Positions 1 through 5,606 of a stretch of 5,606 bases of DNA are shown here, one piece after another (position 1 is the stretch's first letter; every line of letters starts with the position of its first letter). This stretch comes from an uncultured Thiotrichaceae bacterium (lineage in GTDB: Bacteria; Pseudomonadota; Gammaproteobacteria; Thiotrichales; Thiotrichaceae), in assembly GCA_902727945.1 (NCBI GenBank), contig CACVAV010000213.1, positions 1 to 5,606 of the forward strand, given 5' to 3'. The position numbers were made by a program, and so were the translations under genes. Below the pieces are notes generated by a model. The model did no database searches and was not told where the DNA came from. It saw nothing but the letters and a program-made list of their open reading frames with translations.

Positions 1-7
1 CTTTTTA

Positions 8-43
8 TGTGCGCTATGCACAAAGTATAGGCTATATAAGCCT
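8..43. other. Two small inverted repeats downstream of pdxA, possible weak transcript end
   Basis: Two short perfect inverted repeats lie just past the pdxA stop codon. TGTGC (8-12) pairs with GCACA (18-22) around a 5-base loop, and AGGCT (29-33) pairs with AGCCT (39-43) around ATATA. Read in the pdxA direction, neither is followed by a clean run of T, so this is not a convincing intrinsic terminator. They may be a 3' end processing structure or chance. No coding sequence is visible in positions 1-74. In many relatives rsmA (ksgA) follows pdxA, but the window ends too soon to tell here. Confidence 0.25.
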
Positions 44-74
44 TGTTTCGTTTTGCGATATTACAATATTACAC

Positions 75-1076
75 TTACTGCTCGTTCTGTGCGCTACGGG
101 CTAATCCAACAGCCATTTGAATCGCTGTCCGCAGGCTACTGCTTTCCGCCTGGCCTTTGCCCGCAAGATCTAAAGCGGTGCCATGATCAACTGAGGTACG
201 GATAATCGGTAAGCCCAGCGTCACATTAACAGCCTGACCAAATCCGGCGTATTTCAAAACGGGTAAACCCTGATCATGGTACATCGCGAGAACAGCATCG
301 GCTTTTTCCAGGTGGCGTGGCGTAAATAAAGTATCCGCAGGCAGGGGGCCGGTCAGGTGCAGGCCCTGTTGTTGCATCTGCTGGATCACCGGAATGATGG
401 TGTTTAATTCTTCGGTGCCCAGATGCCCGCCTTCACCCGCGTGCGGATTCAGGCCGCACACCAATATATGCGGGTGTTCGATACCAAATTTCTCACGAAG
501 GTCTGTATCCAGTACTTGTAATACCTGGCGTAACAGCGGCGGGGTGATGGTTTCGCTGACTTTATTTAACGGCAGGTGAGTCGTCGCCAGTGCGACCCGC
601 AAATCACCGGCTGCCAGCATCATTACCGGCGTAGTCGCCCCGGTATAATCCGCCAGGAACTCTGTGTGTCCGGTAAAGGCAATACCTGCATCATTCATCA
701 CACCCTTGTGCAACGGCGCTGTCACCATCGCGGCAAATTCACCGTCAAGGCAGCCTTGTGCGGCACGCTTGAGCATTTCCAGTACACAGGCCGCGTTGTC
801 TACATTCAGTGAGCCGGGTACGACAGGCCCCGCACAGGCAACCGGTAAGATAAACATTTCGCCGGGTTGGCAGGGTCTTTGCTCGGTATCGGGTTTATAA
901 GGGCGCAAGCGAATATTGATGTTTAATAAGCGGGCGCGGGCGCGTAATACTTCCGGATCGCCCAGTACAACGATGTCGGCTGCCCAGTGTACCTGGCTGG
1001 CTAATACCAGCGTCAGATCCGGGCCGATTCCGCCAGGTTCTCCGGTTGTCAGTGCCAGTCGCATACGGTTTTTCAT
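75..1076 (-). CDS. pdxA: 4-hydroxythreonine-4-phosphate dehydrogenase PdxA
   Basis: PdxA is a cytoplasmic, NAD(P)-dependent, divalent-metal enzyme. It oxidises 4-phosphohydroxy-L-threonine, and the product decarboxylates to the amino ketone that PdxJ condenses into pyridoxine 5'-phosphate. At 333 residues it is full length for the family. Visible motifs are the N-terminal GEPGGIGPD (12-20), the substrate-binding GHTE (H137, T138), and the three metal-binding histidines H167 (ATTHLP), H212 (GLNPHAGEGG) and H267 (MYHDQG). RTSVDHGTALDLAGKG near the C-terminus is also typical. The sequence tracks Escherichia PdxA along its whole length, which argues against the PdxA2 catabolic paralogues. The ATG start has a good ribosome site (GAGGA on the minus strand, 1083-1087) about 6 bases upstream; the ATG at codon 5 is a less likely start. 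The gene lies downstream of lptD on the same strand, but surA is missing between them. Confidence 0.96.
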   Translation of the reverse strand: MKNRMRLALTTGEPGGIGPDLTLVLASQVHWAADIVVLGDPEVLRARARLLNINIRLRPYKPDTEQRPCQPGEMFILPVACAGPVVPGSLNVDNAACVLEMLKRAAQGCLDGEFAAMVTAPLHKGVMNDAGIAFTGHTEFLADYTGATTPVMMLAAGDLRVALATTHLPLNKVSETITPPLLRQVLQVLDTDLREKFGIEHPHILVCGLNPHAGEGGHLGTEELNTIIPVIQQMQQQGLHLTGPLPADTLFTPRHLEKADAVLAMYHDQGLPVLKYAGFGQAVNVTLGLPIIRTSVDHGTALDLAGKGQAESSSLRTAIQMAVGLARSAQNEQ

Positions 1077-1214
1077 GGTTATTCCTCACACGTGCTTATT
1101 CAGGTTTTTTCGGAGCAGCAGTCTGTTATTGTAGCTGTAAATAGGGTTTTGTGGATTCTATCTGATAATCAAGCGGTTGTGTTACCAGGCTTTAGATAAT
1201 TTGGAAAATTTGAA
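1077..1214. other. lptD-pdxA intergenic gap where surA is usually found
   Basis: This 138-base gap between the lptD stop and the pdxA start holds no ORF of note and no recognisable remnant of SurA, which is about 430 residues in Escherichia. I see no strong GC-rich terminator after lptD; only a weak AT-only repeat follows the stop codon. Read-through from lptD into pdxA is therefore possible. A TACAAT hexamer on the minus strand could be a -10 element for pdxA, but it has no good -35 partner. The pdxA Shine-Dalgarno sits at the left end of the gap. Confidence 0.6.
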
Positions 1215-3413
1215 TTACTCATAGCCATAAATCTGGTTGCTTAAGAATGTACTGGCGCTACTACCGAAGTTACCCAGACCTTTTAGCTCAAGTTCGACAA
1301 AGATCGCATCATCATAAGTGGTGTTGTCTGAGAGTAGATATTGTCTGCCTGCAATACGTCCTTTCCAGCAGCAACCCCGGTATTCAATACCCAGCACTGA
1401 CTCCAGCATGCGGTCATTTTCCAGGTCATGTTCATAACCTCCGGCCAGCTTCCAGCTTTCGGTGACGGGTGTGGCAAATGAAATGTGCGCCGCTTCATAA
1501 TCGTCTTTGCGCTGGTTGTAACCCACATTCAGCACCCGGTCTTTCTGGTCTTTGTAGTTAATTTTTAGCTGGCTGGCACTGACACTGCCATCATTAGTAT
1601 TAACAAAAGCTGTTGTTGTCATGCGGGTGGATGCATTCAGCTCACCGGCTGCTTCAAAGACCAGTTCTGAGCGGGTGCCTGCCTGAATGGACTCATCGGA
1701 TTCTTCGGATAATGACACTTTGCGGTCATCCAGGTGATAGATTTGTCCGGCGCTGGCGCGGAATACTTCACGGCCTGTTTCACGATTTTGCAAACGGGTG
1801 GTCAGTGAGGTAGACAGGCGATTGGCATCTTCAATACGGTCTTTGCCGGTAAAACGATTATCGCTGAATAGCTGGCTATAGCTCAATGTTCTGTCGGATG
1901 AATCGAAAACCGGAATGCTATTCTGATCATTAAAGGGGGTGTAAGTGTAATAAAGGCGCGGCTCCAGTGTTTGGATGAGTTTGCCGTCTTTTAATTCACG
2001 CTCAAAAAACAGACCACTGTCAACGGAGACGGTAGGCAAGGTGCGGTTGATTTGATCATCACTGTCCTGATCCAGTTTATAACTGGCGTGTTGCAGCTTG
2101 ACAGCCGGTGTGACATACGCAAACTCGTCACCAAAACGTTTTTTGACTGAAGCCTCCGCACTGAGCCGGTGGCCGTCACTTGAGTTACTATTGCTGAAGA
2201 AAGCATATTCACCATTGAAATCCCATACCGCTTCCCCGGCAGCAGCTTGCGGCTGCCAGTCAACGCTGAGCTGAGGCAGGCGTGCATAAGCTTCGCTGGT
2301 GCTATCCAGTACCTGAAAATCCTGCACCAGTGCTGAGAATGTCCAGTCGCCCCTACGGTTTTTATAACCCAGCGTCCGTTCCAGGTTAACGATACTGCTG
2401 CTTTCCAGCGAGGTGCCAAGGTCTTCAAAATATTGGTTGTCTGAGACACCTTTTGCATCCAGAGTAAGTTCACTATTTTCGCTCAGTGCCCTGGCATATT
2501 TAAGATTAAAGAAGTAACGGTTTTTGTCGGCATATTCATCATCACCCGGTAAAAAATCATATTCAAAGCTGCCGCTTTGTTTGTTGGAAAGGTAACGGAA
2601 CTCAGAGTCCAGTTTTACACCACGTTGGCTAAGGAAGTTGGTGGTGACTGTCAGGTCGTAATTAGGTGCCATATTCCAATAATACGGCACGCTGATATGG
2701 ACACCGCTGCTGTCATCAGTGGCGAAAGTGGGTGTGAGAAAGCCGGACTTGCGTTTCTCGCTGAGTGGAAATGAGAAGTAGGGCAGGTACAGGATGGGTG
2801 TATCTTTTATTCTCAGGCTCAGGTTGCGTGCTACACCTTCGTCTTTACCCTGGTCGAGTTCGATGCTTTTTGCGCGAATACTCCAGGTGTTGTTATCAAG
2901 CGGGCAGGTGGTATAAGTAGCGTCCGTTAAGCGTGCTACGCCGTTTGCTTCGCGGCTGATTTTTTCACTGCTGCCGCGTCCGTCCAGACCGCTGAACTGG
3001 TAATCCGCCTGCTGTATTTCACCGGTGCTGGTGGCCAGGTTGAAATTAAGCTTTTGGGTCTGTAATTCCAGGCCATCGCTGATAAAGTAAACGTTACCCT
3101 CAGCGCTTATCCGCTGGGTTTGTTTTTCATAAGTAGCCTGGTCGGCACTAAGACGCGTGCTGTCTTTGGCGATAATGACCATGCCTTCCAGTATGGACAG
3201 GCCCTTTTCTTTAAATAAAGCCTGGTCAGCCTCAATATAGACAGCTTCTTTCTGCACCCCTTGTGGTAGGCGGGGAATATTTTGTTGTTGTAGCTTATTA
3301 CCACTTGCCGAATCAGTCGGGCAGCTCCAGTCCTGTGCGGCTGATACTACCGATGGACTAATAGAAAGTCCGAGGAGTAGCAGGCCGGAACCTGTATGTT
3401 GGGATGACAGCAT
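1215..3413 (-). CDS. lptD: LPS-assembly outer membrane protein LptD (OstA/Imp)
   Basis: LptD is the outer-membrane beta-barrel that, with the lipoprotein LptE, inserts lipopolysaccharide into the outer leaflet. It receives LPS from the LptA bridge. At 732 residues it is somewhat shorter than the Escherichia protein (about 784). A signal peptide is likely at 1-25 (hydrophobic LLLLGLSI core, probable cleavage after VSA), followed by the periplasmic OstA/beta-jellyroll domain at about 50-180. The hallmark PILYLPYFSFPLSEKRKSGF segment is at 205-224, and the remainder is the barrel. All four cysteines of the disulfide pattern are present: C31, C170 and the adjacent C681-C682, matching the non-consecutive pairing known for LptD. 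LEPRLYYTYTPF (483-494) is another family motif. The ATG has AAGG (3420-3423) six bases upstream, and no earlier in-frame start precedes the upstream stop. The signal peptide's n-region lacks Lys or Arg, which is unusual. Confidence 0.96.
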   Translation of the reverse strand: MLSSQHTGSGLLLLGLSISPSVVSAAQDWSCPTDSASGNKLQQQNIPRLPQGVQKEAVYIEADQALFKEKGLSILEGMVIIAKDSTRLSADQATYEKQTQRISAEGNVYFISDGLELQTQKLNFNLATSTGEIQQADYQFSGLDGRGSSEKISREANGVARLTDATYTTCPLDNNTWSIRAKSIELDQGKDEGVARNLSLRIKDTPILYLPYFSFPLSEKRKSGFLTPTFATDDSSGVHISVPYYWNMAPNYDLTVTTNFLSQRGVKLDSEFRYLSNKQSGSFEYDFLPGDDEYADKNRYFFNLKYARALSENSELTLDAKGVSDNQYFEDLGTSLESSSIVNLERTLGYKNRRGDWTFSALVQDFQVLDSTSEAYARLPQLSVDWQPQAAAGEAVWDFNGEYAFFSNSNSSDGHRLSAEASVKKRFGDEFAYVTPAVKLQHASYKLDQDSDDQINRTLPTVSVDSGLFFERELKDGKLIQTLEPRLYYTYTPFNDQNSIPVFDSSDRTLSYSQLFSDNRFTGKDRIEDANRLSTSLTTRLQNRETGREVFRASAGQIYHLDDRKVSLSEESDESIQAGTRSELVFEAAGELNASTRMTTTAFVNTNDGSVSASQLKINYKDQKDRVLNVGYNQRKDDYEAAHISFATPVTESWKLAGGYEHDLENDRMLESVLGIEYRGCCWKGRIAGRQYLLSDNTTYDDAIFVELELKGLGNFGSSASTFLSNQIYGYE

Positions 3414-3469
3414 GGCATACCTTAGTTTAAAAGAGCTGTAAAAAGTCTAACATCGCATACTCTGTCATT

Positions 3470-3486
3470 CCAGACAATGAATCTGG
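3470..3486. repeat. Inverted repeat in the lptD upstream region
   Basis: CCAGA (3470-3474) and TCTGG (3482-3486) form a perfect 5-base inverted repeat with a 7-base loop, about 60 bases upstream of the lptD start. It could be a regulator site or a leader hairpin for lptD, or chance. I looked for a sigma-E type promoter (GGAACTT with TCTGA) on the minus strand here, because lptD is sigma-E controlled in Escherichia. Only a partial GGAA match is present. Confidence 0.25.
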
Positions 3487-3498
3487 CAGATTTTCTGT

Positions 3499-3528
3499 TT
3501 TACAAAATTACTCATTTTGTGCAATAAT
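3499..3528 (+). promoter_or_regulatory. Candidate sigma70 promoter for the AT-hook gene
   Basis: TTTACA (3499-3504) matches the -35 consensus at five of six positions, and AATAAT (3523-3528) matches the -10 consensus at five of six, with an 18-base spacer. Transcription would begin near 3535 and give a leader of about 70 bases before the GTG at 3608. The surroundings are very AT-rich: by hand count 49 of 60 bases in 3491-3550 are A or T. Chance matches to promoter hexamers are therefore easy to get, and this is a prediction only. Confidence 0.45.
3502..3520. promoter_or_regulatory. Perfect 7-5-7 inverted repeat, operator-like
   Basis: ACAAAAT (3502-3508) and its exact complement ATTTTGT (3514-3520) flank the 5-base spacer TACTC. 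The repeat overlaps the end of the candidate -35 box and fills most of the promoter spacer, where a bound dimeric repressor would block RNA polymerase. It lies in the divergent region, so it could act on either the AT-hook gene or lptD. No particular regulator family is recognisable from the half-site. Confidence 0.4.
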
Positions 3529-3592
3529 TTACCAAAAAATAAAATGATTTCGATATAAAAACCCCAGTAATTTTGATATGTAAAACTTAAGC

Positions 3593-3596
3593 GAGG
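3593..3596 (+). promoter_or_regulatory. Ribosome binding site that supports the GTG start
   Basis: GAGG (3593-3596, within GCGAGG) sits 11 bases before the GTG at 3608. It decides the start because the reading frame has a stop at 3581 and contains no ATG at all. The ATG at 3578 is immediately followed by TAA in its own frame. Confidence 0.6.
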
Positions 3597-3607
3597 TTTT
3601 ATCTAAA

Positions 3608-4078
3608 GTGGAAGCCACTATTGATAGTGATTCGGTAACAAGTAATGACCGGCACGACAGAAATGTAGCGGGTAGTGAAGTGTTGCAGCCCAAATCTGTT
3701 GAGCAGTCTGCAGAAGCTAATGTTACACCTAAGCGTGGGCGACCCAAAGGCGCACGCACGACAACGTTGGCGGAAGCACGTCGACAGGCAGCAGAAGAGA
3801 AGGTGAAGCTGAAGCGTGATTTTAATAAAATAAATGATGCGTTACAGCGTGAGTTGACTATTCTGCAGGAGAAATATGATCGGGATATTGCCCGGCTTAA
3901 TGATGAACTGGAGATTTGTCATCGCCGTGAAGCAAATTACCGCCTTGCTTTAGGTGAGCGGCTTCATGAAGTAGCTGATTATCTGCAGACAACGTTATTG
4001 AACTGGGGAGATGCGGAGCTGAAGGAGGCGGTGATTGACAAACGTGGCCGGGGACGACCACGTAAGACATTAAAGTAG
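3608..4078 (+). CDS. Small protein with two AT-hooks flanking a coiled coil, function unknown
   Basis: I do not recognise this 156-residue protein as a named family. Residues 1-40 are polar and acidic (D, E, S, T, N) and probably disordered. An AT-hook core follows, R43-G-R-P46 within PKRGRPKGAR (41-50). Residues about 52-125 are rich in charged residues, with Leu, Ile and Ala spaced as expected of a long helix or coiled coil (for example ARLNDELEICHRREANY). A second AT-hook, RGRGRPRK (146-153), lies three residues from the C-terminus. AT-hooks bind the minor groove of AT-rich DNA, so a dimer or oligomer through the helix could bridge DNA in the manner of H-NS or MvaT proteins; this is inference from architecture, not homology. 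There is one cysteine (C104), no signal peptide and no membrane segment. Start is GTG with GAGG upstream; the protein has no internal Met. It is transcribed alone, divergent from lptD and convergent with dapE. A coiled-coil protein of the KfrA type is an alternative, but no N-terminal helix-turn-helix is evident. Confidence 0.85.
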   Translation: MEATIDSDSVTSNDRHDRNVAGSEVLQPKSVEQSAEANVTPKRGRPKGARTTTLAEARRQAAEEKVKLKRDFNKINDALQRELTILQEKYDRDIARLNDELEICHRREANYRLALGERLHEVADYLQTTLLNWGDAELKEAVIDKRGRGRPRKTLK

Positions 4079-4106
4079 CGGGTATGAAAAAACTTCACCC
4101 CAAGCA

Positions 4107-4157
4107 TAGAAGTCTTCGACTTCTACAGCAATCTGAAAGAGATTGAGGGATTTTTTT
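4107..4157. terminator. Hairpin pair between convergent genes, probable terminator region
   Basis: The 78-base gap between the AT-hook gene and dapE holds two perfect hairpins. TAGAAGTC (4107-4114) pairs with GACTTCTA (4118-4125) around TTC, and CAATCT (4129-4134) pairs with AGATTG (4140-4145) around GAAAG. On the plus strand the second hairpin is followed, after five bases, by T7 (4151-4157), giving a plausible though imperfect intrinsic terminator for the AT-hook gene that reaches the dapE stop codon. On the minus strand a T6 run occurs beyond the first hairpin but about 14 bases away, so termination of dapE here is less certain. ACTTC at 4092-4096 can also pair with GAAGT at 4109-4113, competing with the first hairpin. 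Confidence 0.45.
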
Positions 4158-5305
4158 CAGACTGCTTTACTAATCAGCAACCCTTCCAGAATTTTCCGGT
4201 AAATGACAGTCAGTGTGCTGAGATCATCAGCAGAAACGCACTCGTTTACCTGATGAATCGTATTGTTGAGTGGCCCCAACTCAAGCACCTGCGCACCGGT
4301 GGGTGCGATAAAACGCCCATCGGATGTGCCACCACTGGTAGATAACTCTGTATCTAAACCAGTCACTGCTTTAATCGCGGCAATACTGGCAGCGACTAAC
4401 TCACCCGCTGCAGTCAGAAACGGCTGGCCGGACAGTTTCCATTCGATTTGATAATTCAGGTTATGGCTATTCAGTATATCTTCGGTTCTCTGGCGGATTG
4501 CCTGTTCGGTTAATTCAGTGGAAAAACGAAAGTTAATCAATGCCTCTGCGGTGCCTGGGATAACATTGGTTACACCTGTACCCGCATTCAGGTTTGATAC
4601 CTGAAAAGTAGTCGCAGGGAAAAAGTCATTGCCCTGATCCCATTCGGTGGCTGCCAGTTCAGCTAAGACCGGTGCTATTTTATGGATAGGGTTCTCTGCC
4701 AGGTGCGGATAGGCTACGTGCCCCTGTTTACCTGAAACAATCAGTTTTGCATTCAGTGAGCCGCGTCGGCCATTTTTAATAATGTCGCCCAGTTGATCTT
4801 TACTGGAAGGTTCGCCGACCAGACACCAGTCAATTTTTTCATGGCGGGCTTCCAGTGCTTCAATGACTTTCACTGTGCCGTTAGTCGCCGGGCCTTCTTC
4901 GTCACTGGTGATGAGTAGCGCAATAGAGCCGGTATGTTCCGGATGTGCCTCGACGAATTCCTCACAGGCCACGACAAAAGCTGCAATGCTACCTTTCATG
5001 TCAGCCGTACCACGCCCATAAAGCAGGCCATCACGAATTTCCGGTTCAAACGGATGGCTGTCCCATGCTTCCAGCGGCCCGGTGGGTACGACATCTGTGT
5101 GCCCGGCAAAACACAAGACCGGCCCTGTAGTGCCTTTGCGTAGCCAGAGGTTTTCTACTTCCCCTGCGTTGATGTATTCAGCTTTAAAGCCTAACGGCAC
5201 CAGCCGCTCACAAAGCAGTGCTTGGCAACCTTTATCATCAGGTGTAACAGACGGACGTGAAACGAGATCGATAGCCAGATCCAGTGTAGGGCAGGTAGTA
5301 GACAT
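4157..5305 (-). CDS. dapE: Succinyl-diaminopimelate desuccinylase DapE
   Basis: DapE is a cytoplasmic di-zinc M20 family hydrolase. It cleaves N-succinyl-LL-2,6-diaminopimelate to LL-diaminopimelate and succinate in the succinylase route to lysine and meso-DAP. At 382 residues it is full length. The expected metal and catalytic residues are present: H69 and D71 (AGHTDVVPTGP), D102 (ADMKG), catalytic E136 next to metal ligand E137 (TSDEEGPA), E165 (VGEPSS) and H351 (NNTIHQVNE). The dimerisation domain runs from about 180 to 295, starting near RRGSLNAKL, and contains GKQGHVAYPHLAENP (192-206). STSGGTSDGRF (322-332) is also diagnostic and separates it from ArgE and other M20 peptidases. The ATG start has only a weak AGAG (5316-5319) ten bases upstream. 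The start lies 22 bases after the stop of the upstream yffB-like gene, suggesting co-transcription, an arrangement also found in Escherichia. Confidence 0.96.
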   Translation of the reverse strand: MSTTCPTLDLAIDLVSRPSVTPDDKGCQALLCERLVPLGFKAEYINAGEVENLWLRKGTTGPVLCFAGHTDVVPTGPLEAWDSHPFEPEIRDGLLYGRGTADMKGSIAAFVVACEEFVEAHPEHTGSIALLITSDEEGPATNGTVKVIEALEARHEKIDWCLVGEPSSKDQLGDIIKNGRRGSLNAKLIVSGKQGHVAYPHLAENPIHKIAPVLAELAATEWDQGNDFFPATTFQVSNLNAGTGVTNVIPGTAEALINFRFSTELTEQAIRQRTEDILNSHNLNYQIEWKLSGQPFLTAAGELVAASIAAIKAVTGLDTELSTSGGTSDGRFIAPTGAQVLELGPLNNTIHQVNECVSADDLSTLTVIYRKILEGLLISKAV

Positions 5306-5327
5306 GTGAGGTGTACTCTATGGGGGT

Positions 5328-5606
5328 TTAGTTCTGAAAAATTTGACGGTAGTTGTCTTCGGTAAAACCGACAATTACCTGATTGCCGGTATACAGCACC
5401 GGACGTTTTATAATGGCAGGCTGATCTTCCATCACGGCTAACGCCAGTGTCTCATCCATATTTTCACGGGTTTGTTCCGGTAACTTGCGCCAGGTAGTGC
5501 CACGTTTATTGATGAGCGTTTCCCAGCCCAGTTCAGCAACCCAGGCGCGTAATTGAACAGGGTTCAGGCCATCTTTACGAAAATCATGGAAGGTGTACTC
5601 AATATC
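5328..5606 (-). CDS. yffB: ArsC/Spx-family YffB-like protein, 5' end cut by window edge
   Basis: This is the C-terminal 92 residues of an ArsC-like thioredoxin-fold protein. Translating the minus strand from 5606 gives an open frame beginning DIEYTFHDFRKDGL and ending at TAA (5328-5330). Family marks are ELGWETLINKRGTTWRKL and the KRPVL segment, whose Arg and adjacent Pro sit at the active site in ArsC-type proteins. Alignment by eye with Escherichia YffB (about 118 residues) suggests that about 25 N-terminal residues are missing, including the cysteine-bearing first strand and helix, so the redox centre cannot be judged. The role of YffB is not well settled; a glutathione- or thiol-linked reductase activity is usually inferred. 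It probably shares a transcript with dapE, 22 bases downstream. A true arsenate reductase is less likely given the position next to dapE and the RGTTWRKL signature. Confidence 0.85.
   Translation of the reverse strand, partial: DIEYTFHDFRKDGLNPVQLRAWVAELGWETLINKRGTTWRKLPEQTRENMDETLALAVMEDQPAIIKRPVLYTGNQVIVGFTEDNYRQIFQN

Noticed and set aside
895..1089. A short GTG-initiated minus-strand frame overlapping the pdxA start
   Set aside because: It begins 13 bases upstream of the pdxA ATG in another frame and lies almost wholly within pdxA. The GTGAGGA at its start is better explained as the pdxA ribosome site.
1120..1200. A dedicated pdxA promoter in the lptD-pdxA gap
   Set aside because: A TACAAT hexamer is present on the minus strand, but no acceptable -35 element lies 16-18 bases upstream, so it is not listed as a promoter.
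1991..2473. A 160-codon open frame on the minus strand inside lptD
   Set aside because: It is an alternate frame of a well-supported lptD, on the same strand, and its product shows no recognisable motif. It is a shadow of lptD codon structure.
3445..3475. Sigma-E promoter for lptD
   Set aside because: lptD is sigma-E controlled in Escherichia, so I looked on the minus strand. A GGAATGA is present but no TCTGA-like -10 element lies at the right distance.
3529..3759. A 76-codon minus-strand frame across the divergent promoter region
   Set aside because: It overlaps the AT-hook gene antisense and runs through AT-rich non-coding DNA. Its hydrophobic C-terminal residues come from AT-rich codons, and it resembles nothing known.
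1..5606. Mobile element, defence island, CRISPR array or RNA gene
   Set aside because: I saw no direct-repeat array, transposase-like or recombinase-like translation, tRNA cloverleaf or rRNA segment. Apart from the AT-hook gene, every coding region is a recognisable core gene.

Overview
The window carries ordinary gammaproteobacterial core genes plus one small, unrecognised DNA-binding-type gene. The predicted proteins closely resemble the Escherichia-type versions of PdxA, LptD, DapE and a YffB/ArsC-like protein, and LptD places the organism among LPS-making Gram-negatives. Base composition is moderate, with a sharply AT-rich patch at about 3490-3590. I cannot name a genus. I see no tRNA, rRNA, CRISPR array, transposase or attachment site.

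Layout, left to right. Positions 1-74 are a short non-coding tail with small inverted repeats. pdxA (vitamin B6 synthesis, minus strand) follows, then a 138-base gap, then lptD (outer-membrane LPS translocon, minus strand). In Escherichia and many relatives surA lies between lptD and pdxA; here it is missing and the gap is far too short to hold it. A 194-base AT-rich divergent region separates lptD from a plus-strand gene for a 156-residue protein. That protein has an acidic N-terminus, an AT-hook, a long predicted coiled coil and a second AT-hook at the extreme C-terminus. It converges on dapE (lysine and peptidoglycan precursor synthesis, minus strand) across a hairpin-rich gap. The 3' part of a yffB-like gene lies 22 bases upstream of dapE and runs off the right edge.

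Functionally, lptD and dapE both serve the envelope (LPS export and meso-diaminopimelate supply), and pdxA makes the PLP cofactor. yffB-dapE looks like one transcription unit and lptD-pdxA another. The AT-hook gene stands alone between them, oriented against both. Its promoter region is the most AT-rich stretch of the window and contains a perfect 7-5-7 inverted repeat inside a plausible sigma70 promoter spacer. Self-regulation, possibly with an effect on the divergent lptD, is therefore a reasonable but untested idea. This gene and its control region are the part most worth a second look.
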